Assembly: GCA_011947345.1 (NCBI GenBank)
Contig: JAAVTG010000554.1
Span: forward strand, 1,116,001 to 1,180,000
Reading direction: 5' to 3'
DNA: 64,000 nucleotides
Source of the DNA: Phytophthora quininea
Lineage: Eukaryota > Oomycota > Peronosporomycetes > Peronosporales > Peronosporaceae
Every line of letters begins with the position of its first letter. Position 1 is the first letter of the stretch. The notes under the pieces were generated by a model that did no database searches, was not told where the DNA came from, and saw only the letters and a program-made list of their open reading frames with translations. The position numbers and the translations under genes were made by a program. Below are positions 55,990-64,000 of this stretch, in pieces.

Positions 55990-56894
55990 GAGGCGGTTTC
56001 CTCGCACGATCCGTTAATCAAACTCTCAGTCGATGTACGATAGAAGAACACTGTTAACCAACGTCTGTCATCGTCAGGGCGGATCGGCACGCACAGAGTT
56101 CAATGCGATACATGGGACGAGGTGAAGACCAAGCTTTGGGACACCATCCAGCGCGAGTTGAAGCCATTAGCTGTTCTAACTGGAACTCCACCAGTATGGA
56201 CAATTGATGAGCATGACTCAGCAATCGAGATGTTCGAGAAGTACACTTCCATGAGGATGAACACCAAAATGCTGGATCCATGGACAAGTGCAAAAGATCG
56301 TCGATATCTGTTGAAAACCCAGCACGAAACAGTCTTGCTATCTGTCTACAAGTACGGCAACGAGATATTGACCGTTGGCTATCTTGCAGACTTTGAAGAC
56401 CAGTGCATTGGTCCGGCTGCAACCGATCGTGGAGGTGCTGCGACAGAAGAACTCCACCAACTCATGATCAGTTCACTGAAGAAGAAATGGGGCGCCACAT
56501 TCACCGCACAGGATATATCATGGCGTCTGTGGGCTTCGTTCGTTCTCAAAAAACAAGACCTCAGCACGAGCGAGAAATCACCGAAGGACCGCCGCCAAAC
56601 CTGGTGACTCAGTTCAGGCCTGCGCTAAATGCAAGCGACCAACACTTACAGCGTGTGCAGCGCAGCGTAAAGATGGCAAAGAAGGTCGTACAAGGCATGC
56701 AGGCAAAGATCAAGCACTTCGAGGAAACGGTTCAAGTGCTGCATACTGCCATCGTCCCCATGAACCAAATACTGGAGAATCATACGGATGTGATCAAGGC
56801 AATGGATGAGAATGTGGTGATACAACCAGATAGCACAGAGGTCGTGTCCGCGTTAGCCGCCATTCCGAATCAAGAGGACGTCGACCATGCCTAA
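55990..56894 (+). pseudogene. Uncharacterised protein remnant, coiled-coil end
   Basis: Not recognised. One frame reads LLQEAVSSHDPLIKLSVDVR, then an in-frame TAG near 56040, then QCDTWDEVKTKLWDTIQREL and continuous coding to 56607. A second frame carries the rest to 56894 (NLVTQFRPALNASDQHLQRV and VVQGMQAKIKHFEETVQVLH), predicted helical and possibly coiled-coil. The composition and third-position bias look like a real protein. The TAG and the frame change suggest decay, although assembly error could explain the frame change. It sits at the border of the transposon block and could be an accessory gene of a mobile element or a host gene family member. Confidence 0.5.
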
Positions 56895-56945
56895 CACAAC
56901 TGGTTCCTGATCAGCACCAAGCTCGAAATTTAAACATGCATCTCT

Positions 56946-57768
56946 TCAATCTTCATCACTCGAACGCTCATTGTCGTAATCACGATCACCTCGCTCCAAA
57001 AACTCCAGGAAGTCGTTCAGGTAGTAGACAATGCCAGGGTAGCAATGAATCTTGGCACCGTCCAGAATCCACACGGAGCCTCTTCCTGGGTACTGGTGCA
57101 CAGACTTCCGCGAATGCGTATGCACACGGCAGCACTCGACGAACTTGGAGCGGTCAAACGTCCCATCCGTGTCATGTGTTTCCACGAGGCCATCCACAGA
57201 GACGAAACAAAGCAACGACACTCGTGCCTTCCGATTGAACTCGCCACGAAATGCGAGATTAGATTCTTTCTCTTCAAGCAGTAACCACGCGAGCGGAGCA
57301 TGCCCCTGTTGTCAAAACTGACTTTATCGAGGAACTGGATGTTCATTTGCCACCGCTTGATTGAGTTCAGCTCCAGCATGAAGCGTACAATATCGTTGTT
57401 CAAGAACCTTCCATGCGAGCCCATGCTGCCGCAGTGCCCTCCACATCGTTGAGATCGAAATGAAGCGTGTGAATTTGAGTTCAAACGCAGCCTTCACTTC
57501 ATCGAGAAATGCAACTGAGCACCTCGCGTAGAAGCCCAGCAGCCACTCTCACTGCTTCGCCGTGAGTTGACCGTTCCGCTTTGTAGAGCGTCGCTGGTAG
57601 TCGTTGTGGGACTCGGAGAGCTGGATCTAGTTCGAAATAGTGTTGATACAGTGCTCGCCAGGCTTTATGAACATGATGGTTTTCGGCTTCAGCTCGGCCA
57701 ATTTCAGCCGTTTTTAGCCCAGATTGTACTATCATAACTTGGTTTTTAAGAGCTTTCGATTGGCGCAT
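56946..57768 (-). pseudogene. DDE_3 (Tc1/mariner superfamily) transposase remnant
   Basis: The N-terminus starts MRQSKALKNQVMIVQSGLKT at 57768 and reads to about 57500. Two further frames give MWRALRQHGLAWKVLEQR, DKVSFDNRGMLRSRGYCLKR (first catalytic Asp) and VSLLCFVSVDGLVETHDTDG, GSVWILDGAKIHCYPGIVYY (second catalytic Asp). The third acidic residue region (usually NPIE) is missing because the sequence runs into an unrelated tail (DRDYDNERSSDED). The family is common in oomycetes. At its 5' end, inverted copies of the first 171 bp flank the Tc1/mariner element. Confidence 0.78.
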
Positions 57769-57818
57769 GTTTCGTCGGCCAATGGCGAGTCAGTCAAAAG
57801 TTATACCAGAATAGTACA
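57648..57818 (+). repeat. Left arm of a 171-bp inverted repeat
   Basis: This segment (5' flank and first codons of the DDE_3 transposase remnant, minus strand) reappears in inverse orientation at 59043-59213 with about 96% identity (seven substitutions or indels counted by eye). The two arms abut the TA dinucleotides at 57819-57820 and 59041-59042 and enclose exactly one Tc1/mariner element. Confidence 0.9.
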
Positions 57819-57820
57819 TA

Positions 57821-59040
57821 TGACGGTGCGACAAAAGTAATGAACACAGTTTTGTCGGGATGGTAAGATTGGAATTCAATCAGGTTAAAACGCTTCAACG
57901 TCGTTGCTAATACGAAATATACGCTCCCCGTTTGTCAGCACCTTTTCACAGCGCTTTCGCATCGAAAGCACCAGTGCTTCAAAGTTGTAGTCGGGATAAT
58001 ATCCCGCGCTCTCAGAATCGCCTTCTTGAGGTCCTCAACCGAGTTGTACTGGCGTCCTCCTGCGTACACATGCTGCTTCATTAATTCCCAGACGTTTTTG
58101 ATCGGATTGAGGTCTGGTGACAGCGCTGGCCAATCGAGAAGACGAATTTCTTGGTCTTGAAGCCACTCCATTGTTGCCCTCGACCTGTGGAATGAGGCGT
58201 TGTCCTGCTGAAAAATTGCGTCTCCGTATCGATGAACGGTTGCAAACGCGTCGCTAGCGTCGAGATATACTTGGTCGAGTCCTGCTTGCCAGTTAGAATC
58301 TTCAATTCCGTCTTCTTTCCTCCAGCGAAGCCTCCCACACCATCACCGACCCACCACCTGTGTGGCGACCCATGTTGACGTGGTCAGGGCGTCTAGAATC
58401 CACCCACTGGAATCGCATGCCATCTGGACCATCGATGTTCCACATCTTCTCGTCGCTGAAGACGATATAGCACCACTCGAGGTCGTCCATGAGCGTCATG
58501 TCGGCAACCCACTTTACACGTGCGTTGCGATGCCGTTTCATGAGCATGGGACCGTCCTTGATCTCCTTGTAGGTAAGCCAGTCGACGTCCTTGAGCACGC
58601 GCTGGATCGTGCGCACACTGCAGGCCAACTGGAGCTTGTTCTTCACCTTTGCCGCCGACAACTTCTCCGTGGAGACCGCTCTCAAGATCCTCCTCTCCTC
58701 GCGTTCGGTCACAGACGGAGGGCTTCCTTGGTAAGGCTTGACGCGTTGCTTTGCAGGAGAGCTAACGACCTTGTGGCACGCCCCCAGAGACCGGTGGAGA
58801 CCCGCAGCGATGGTTCTCAGCGGCACACCCGACGCAGAAAGCAACTTGGTCGACTTGCGCTCTTGGTCCGTCAGTAATTTGCCTCTTGTCATCCTGTTCG
58901 ATTCGAAAGTGGGCACAGCATCCACCAGTCCTTGGTCTTGGCTCAAACGCAATTACAACGCGAAATGAATGGTTGGAACCAAACTTACGCAATCTTACCA
59001 CCCCGACAAAACTGTGTTCATTACTTTTGTCGCACCGTCA
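57821..59040 (-). mobile_element. Tc1/mariner-like transposon, 1,220 bp
   Basis: Terminal inverted repeats of 51 bp (57821-57871 and 58990-59040) differ at one base. They start TGACGGTGCGACAAAAGTAA at the outer ends and are flanked by TA on both sides, the Tc1/mariner target. The only gene is a transposase on the minus strand (57935-58952) that is frameshifted in two places. The near-identical ends suggest a recent insertion. Confidence 0.92.
57935..58952 (-). pseudogene. Tc1-like transposase, frameshifted
   Basis: Starting at a Met around 58952 or 58892 (MTRGKLLTDQERKSTKLL), the frame holds a helix-turn-helix DNA-binding region (LRTIAAGLHRSLGACHKVV) and the catalytic core with YIVFSDEKMWNIDGPDG (first Asp region). 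Later frames give LTGKQDSTKYISTL and LLDWPALSPDLNPIKNVWEL, the second Asp plus terminal acidic region. Two frame changes between 58140 and 58320 separate them. It is homologous to TcB-type transposases of Phytophthora. It may be silent or an assembly casualty. Confidence 0.82.
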
Positions 59041-59042
59041 TA

Positions 59043-59213
59043 TGTAATATTCTGGTATAACTTTTGACTGACTCGCCATTGGCCGACGAAACATGCGCCA
59101 ATCGAAAGCCCTTAAAAACAAGTTATGATAGTACAATCTGGGCTGAAAACGACTGATATTGGCTGAGCTGAAGCCGAAAACCATCATGTTCATAAAGCCT
59201 GGCGAGCACTGTA
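59043..59213 (-). repeat. Right arm of the 171-bp inverted repeat
   Basis: Inverted copy of 57648-57818. It encodes the start of the DDE_3 transposase on the plus strand (MRQSKALKN) but goes out of frame after a one-base loss and ends abruptly at 59213, beyond which there is no similarity to that transposase. Confidence 0.9.
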
Positions 59214-61380
59214 CGCTCGTCGCCAGTCGCGTTTTGGAAAAGCCCAGATAGAAGTAGCCTTAGAGGGCGTGCATGATGGTGTTTGCCGACGCGTGGCGCC
59301 CATTGACCATCAGCTCAATGCTTGCCATTCTGCAGTTTGCCGGCCAGGGCGCAAGTAACGAAGACCAAGTCTCTCCACTCCACCTCGTCACCTCGGAAAA
59401 GCCTCCTACTTGAACGGGGAACCCGACTGGTATCGGGCCGAACAGTTGGGCAACGTGGTGAGGCACATTGGGCCTCTGAGGTAGGTGGAGTGCAGACGTC
59501 CTTTTCGAGTCCGTGCGTTGGGGCTCACACGAGCTGGTTGCGCTTTTCTCGGTTTCTCTTTGACCGAGTTGGTTGACAACATTATCATAACATGCGAGGC
59601 TTGCAATGTCTACTTGTCCTTTAACCCGAAGCGTAATTGCTTCTGAACCTTTCACACACCATAGACCTGTAATATTAATAAGCAAACGATTGTAGGCCAG
59701 ATTTGGCCACACTCGCACGAGAACAGGTACGCGTGAGGGATAAGTCGCTGTGTGGTGTGGTTGTACCAGAAACACAGAAATACTCTCAACGATGGCTTTA
59801 TTGGAGCTTTGCCGATGATGAGTTCGAGGAAGACGACGCGTGGATTACTATGCTGAAGACAGTAGAGCCGTCGAAATGTTAAGGCAACACAAAGTTTAGC
59901 AACAATACCACAGTCTTAAACAAACATAATGGAGCGATTCCTGCAGCCGATCTGTGGGTGCAAAATGTAAATCCTAAACGTTCCGATTAGATCTAGAAAT
60001 AGGCCTCCACTCACAGCATTCCTATTTATTATTTGATTTGATGGCGAACTCCACGGACTTCTGCATCACGAAGAGCCTCGTCATGAAGTTACTGAAGCAT
60101 TCAGCTTGCATCAGACGCAAGTGAAACTCCTAGATGACTCGAGGCAGGATCGTAAGGTCATACTACCCGCTAAATGCATCACTCTCGAATTTGCTTCAAT
60201 AGATTAACAGCAGAAGTCTCTGCCAAAACAATCTCTTCGAGGAAATGGAACAATCTCCTCGCGCTGGATAGCAAGTATCTGCGACACACAGCTGATGCGC
60301 GCCTCGAAGGACTAGACGAAAATGCACCAAGCGACCAAGCAGGAGCACCACCTGCACATCTAACGTTCTCTCTGCAAGCTGCTCCATACAACTAGAGCAT
60401 CAATCAGCTCGACTTCGAGCTCGAAAAGATGAACTGTCGTGTAGGAGCACGGTCAAATTCTTGATTGCGTTTTTCCCACCCAACAGCACCCACCGAATAC
60501 CGAAGACTCGGTAGGTTTGTTGTGGGCAATAGAACCTGAAGACCCAGGATCTGCCCTTACACCGGGTCGAGAGATGACTTCTATGCGCTGTGGTTTCTTT
60601 CGGCAACCAGATCACGCTGACACTAGTCACGAGCAAGACTAAAGAGCTCCGCGCTCGTTAACTTTGCAGTCCCCCAGAAAGACGGATACTAGCACCTCAC
60701 GATCTTGTTACGAGAGTGCCGAAGACTGGCTTCGGCGGGGAAGGTAGAATGGAGTGTTCTCGGACTCCTCAGTTGCAGCGACGGCCCGTTGCTCTTCGTA
60801 GACACGGCCAAACTCGCTCTCCTCGTCTTGTTGGCCTTGCTGGTGGGTTGACACGAACTACGACTCAGTAGACGTGCTCACCGACAGATATAATCAGTCC
60901 GCCGAGCTTGTCCTGCGTCTCGGGGCCTCACCGTAGACCGGACCTCGCTTGAGTGATTTGGAGGAAATCCTGTTCTGTGTTAGTACCCAAAGAGCCTTAG
61001 AGTCTTTATCTACTCTTTCCCATTATCATATACAAATATCAAATATAAATGGTTCCATTGTGGTCTATTTTGGATCCCGGCAGCTCCCCCTCCGACGACG
61101 ACGACTCACAAAACGTCACGAGCCTGCGGCAGTTTCTCTATCAATAAGACAGTCCCATATGCTGGATAGCAGGAATGCCGGACTGGAGGATCGTGACGGG
61201 TGACACGTCGGGTGGCGCAGCGACGTCATCGACCTATTTTAATTTGTAGCCGCATAGTGCGGTCGATAGGTTGGGACGTGGGGACTTGATTGGCACACGT
61301 GCCAACAACTCCCTTTCGCCCAAGCACCACCGAACAACCGTCTTCACTTTTCGACGGATCCCGACACCACAGTATACCTA
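59214..61380. other. Unassigned transposon-flank DNA
   Basis: Open stretches include a minus-strand one at 59260-59775 (171 codons, ending VNGRHASANTIMHAL) and a plus-strand one at 60174-60395. None carries a motif I recognise, and several look like remnants (short, frame changes). A GT-AG pair inside the first could be an intron but the result has no identifiable family. No RNA gene or tandem array seen. Confidence 0.35.
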
Positions 61381-62456
61381 GTGGTTAAGTCTTTAGAGAT
61401 CGAGGAGTTCAAAGGGGCTGCAGACCTAGACGCTATTGACTCAGGGGTTACTGCCTGGTTCACGAAGTTCAAGCCCCTGCTGAGAACAAAGGAAAATCTG
61501 TACCGCGTGAGTAGCATGAAGTGCTCACTACTGCTGATAAATTTCTGTGGAACAGCGAGCAATGATACATAACCAACCTTGACAAGTTCGACTCTCGCTC
61601 ATTTCTGCGTATCGGTGACGATCTCGTGTATGCGTTTGGGTGCAAGTTATCTGAGGCTCAACTAGGGCAACTGGTAACCAATGAGAGAAAGAAGCCGTCA
61701 GAGATCTACCGCGAGTTCTCGATACATCTGCGTGCGATGGTAGTAGTCACGACGAGAGATGGCTTGGAGACAGATTAATCTAATAACTTGGCGCTCAGCT
61801 CATTCATCTCAAACGCGTGGCGCAAGCACATTGACGCGCTCAAAATAATAATCTGTGAAGACTCGAGCCACCCCTATCGTGAATTCGACAAAGCCACATC
61901 TAAGCTATGCTCAATCGCCGGACACTAAGACGCCTACACTCCTACACCCAGGGACTCAAAGTCAAGTTCCACAGTCGCATGGAAGTGAAAGGCTGATCCC
62001 AATAGCAAGGAAACCGGAAAGTCGAAGCACCGAGACTTCTTCAAGGCTGAAGTGCAACAAATTCGGAGAAGTGAACCGAGTGCTCTACCAGCTACAGATT
62101 CCAGCGGACATGGCGGGCATCGCTCTTCGCCCCCAACTTCATTGAAGATTGGCATCAACGCTTGGGGCATTTGAACTACAGAGCCATAGCGGAGTTATCA
62201 AAGTCCGATGCCGTGAAGGCGGCTGAAGATTGTGTGTTCAACAACTCCTTCCAAACCATGTGAGATTTGTGCGCAAGCCAAGGTAAGTCGCGCAATTGTA
62301 CCGCGTCAGGCCTCTCACCCACAAGCCGCCCTGCCATGGAGATTTAGCGGGCCCCTTTTAGCGAAGTTATCACGGATATTACTATTGCTACGCTCTCAAG
62401 GAGAAAGGTCATACGACCGTGTATTTCCTAAAGACGAAAAACGAAGTCACGCAACG
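61381..62456 (+). pseudogene. Ty1/copia gag-pol remnant, truncated by gypsy
   Basis: In several frames, in order: gag-like parts (SLEIEEFKGAADLDAIDSG, FDSRSFLRIGDDLVYAFG and AWRKHIDALKI), then a pre-integrase segment with WHQRLGHLNYRAIAELSKSD and CEICAQAKVSRAIV (His/Cys zinc site), then the start of the integrase core, GYYYCYALKEKGHTTVYFLK. The H-x3-GH and C-x2-C spacing is copia-specific. It stops at 62456, exactly where the gypsy LTR begins. Many stops and frameshifts mark it as old. Confidence 0.78.
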
Positions 62457-62695
62457 TGTAACGGTGTTACACGAAAGTCACGCCCGTGCGTTGACTTTAG
62501 AGGTAACACAAAACTCTTAACCGTGTGTAGAGTTTTGACTCTGTAGCCATGAGCTCTCCACCACTCATTTACATATTCTTAAATTAACTATGCTATATAG
62601 TTTAGTCTATACATTTACAAGCAAGGTCAGATAACAATTCAATTCAGTTCTATTTTTGCAGTTAATCTGTGTAGTCCTTATTTTAAGTACTCAAG
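62457..62695 (+). repeat. 5' LTR of the right gypsy copy
   Basis: Matches the left LTR (3966-4204, inverted) over its whole length with scattered differences. The 5 bases before it are CAACG (62452-62456); the matching target duplication would lie outside the window. Confidence 0.82.
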
Positions 62696-62754
62696 GAGTA
62701 TGGAGACGTTGTCTCAAAGGAGCCACCTAGTGGCCTCCCTCCTGACCGAGGGTC

Positions 62755-64000
62755 CGTCATGAAATTGACCTGGTTCCCGGAACGAAGTACTGCGTCACAC
62801 GCCAGTGGCCCTTACCGAAGGAGCAGTGCGACGTCATTGACGCCTTCTTCCGTGCTAAGCACGCGGCAGGGCTTGTGGGTGAGAGCAAGTCTCCGCACTC
62901 CACCCCGACGTTCTGTGTCAGAAAGCCTAACGGCAAGTGGCGCATCGTTCATGCTTTCAATAAGCTGAACGCGGCCACGATCCCGGCGCAGACGCCGATT
63001 CCTAGGAAGGATGTTCTTCAGAACAACATGGTTGGTTGTACCATGTATAGCGCGCTCAACTTAGTCGATGGCTATTACCAACTGCTCATGCGAGCGAGTG
63101 ATGTGCCGCTTACAGCGGTGAGCACACCGAGCGGTATGCTTTGGGAGTGGCTCGTTATGCCCCCAGGGCTGTCGAACGCACCAGCGACGTTCAATCGTCT
63201 TGTGACGCAGCTATTTCGGCCTCATCGGGCGTATGCGCAGACATACTTTGACGATATCTTCGTCCGTAGTCGTGCTGAGCACGGAAAGACTGACGTCAAG
63301 ATGCACGTTGAGCATCTGCGAGCGGTGCTCGAGTGCATGCGCACGAACAAGTTGTATGCCAACGTAGACAAGTGTGTCTTTGGCGCCGAGGAGATTCCCT
63401 TCCTCGGCTGCTTCATTGGGAAGCGTGGCTTGCGGGCAGATCCTGCCAAGGTCAAGGCCATGTTGTTAACTGGCCGGTTCCTATGAACCAGAAGGACCTT
63501 CGCAAGTGGCTTGGCCTTGCCAATTACTTGCACAAGTACAGCGAGAACTACGCTGAGTTGGCTCGGCCATTGTCCAAGCTCCTTAAGAAGGATGCGGACT
63601 GATGTTGGCGTACTGAGCACGATGCTGCGTTGCGCAGATCAAAGAGAGCCTCCTATAGGCGCCGATACTGGCGCTGCCGGACCCCGATCATCCGTTTAGC
63701 GTCGTCTGTGACGCTTCCGATTTTGCCATCGGCTGCGCTTTGCTTCAAGCGGACGCCGAGGGGCGTGAACGCGTGATCGCGTTTGAGTCTCGTCAGCTTA
63801 AAGCTGCGAAGAAGAACTACCCAGTTCACGACAAGGAGCTACTTGCAATGAAGTACGCTCTCGTCAAATTCAGGGTGCACCTGCTCGGCTCTAAGCCGTT
63901 CGTGATCTTCACGGATCATGCGTCACTACGCACTGCGACACAGTCGCCTCACCTCTCGCAGAGGATGGCCCGCTGGCTCTCCTTCTTTGCGGAGTACAAC
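62755..64000 (+). pseudogene. gypsy reverse transcriptase/RNase H, broken
   Basis: Reads HEIDLVPGTKYCVTRQWP through FDDIFVRSRAEHG (catalytic YFDD box) to FVIFTDHASLRTATQ and AEYN at the window edge. Compared with the left copy it has a two-base insertion near 63466, a Trp to stop change (TGA near 63601) and a one-base loss near 63633, so it is inactive. Otherwise the two copies are very similar. Confidence 0.88.

Larger units (their letters stand above)
62457..64000 (+). mobile_element. Second Ty3/gypsy copy, lacking gag and protease
   Basis: LTR at 62457 (TGTAACGGTGTTACACGAAA) is followed within about 60 nt by reverse transcriptase at 62755, so gag and protease are absent. The same-family copy at 1-4204 has about 1.5 kb in that interval. 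The element continues past the window end. It is oriented plus while the left copy is minus, so the two face outwards. Confidence 0.92.

Noticed and set aside
1..64000. tRNA, rRNA or CRISPR-like arrays
   Set aside because: No cloverleaf-like A/B box pairs, rRNA signatures or regularly spaced repeats were seen; CRISPR is not expected in a eukaryote.

Overview
The window looks like oomycete nuclear DNA, most likely Phytophthora or a close relative. Flagellar (zoospore) genes sit beside a plant-type PRMT10. Introns are few and short (about 45-95 nt, GT-AG), and genes are packed with some divergent pairs only 60-120 bp apart. Oomycete-style initiator motifs (TCAYTTYNNNWTTYY) precede several genes. 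The mobile elements are Ty3/gypsy, Ty1/copia, Crypton and Tc1/mariner-like. Assignments come from reading translations and motifs; no database search was possible.

Layout: 1-4204 is a decayed Ty3/gypsy retrotransposon on the minus strand whose 5' LTR ends at 4204. From 4205 to 6791 lie unassigned DNA, a small divergent histone H4-like ORF (5088-5357) and a broken Crypton recombinase. A gene-dense core follows from 6934 to 55835: FGGY carbohydrate kinase, secreted GDPD phosphodiesterase, OGDH E1, CFAP70, a WRKY19-type zinc-finger protein, inositol polyphosphate kinase, KDEL receptor, a BioD-like protein, SNM1-type nuclease, PACRG, an opine-dehydrogenase-family enzyme, TOM70, SNU13, SNIP1-type FHA protein, a DEDDy exonuclease, PRMT10, GGTase-I beta, methionine aminopeptidase 1, a FAM210/DUF1279 protein, the giant HYDIN gene (about 14.5 kb) and STN1. 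From 55.9 kb to the end the window is again transposon-rich: an uncharacterised broken gene, a DDE_3 transposase remnant, a Tc1/mariner element (57821-59040) at the exact centre of an inverted repeat, a copia remnant, and a second gypsy copy (62457-64000) that lacks gag and protease and has landed in the copia remnant.

Functional themes are the motile axoneme (CFAP70, PACRG, HYDIN), mitochondrial function (OGDH, TOM70, probably MetAP1 and the FAM210 protein), RNA splicing (SNU13, SNIP1), genome maintenance (SNM1, STN1) and protein modification (PRMT10, GGTase-I). Otherwise the genes look like an ordinary housekeeping island between transposon blocks.

Caution for any reader: about 39 reading-frame breaks were found inside genes that are otherwise well conserved. 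Most are single missing bases in short homopolymers, with no accompanying nonsense decay. I read them as consensus errors in the assembly rather than biology, so most of these genes should be taken as intact in the organism.
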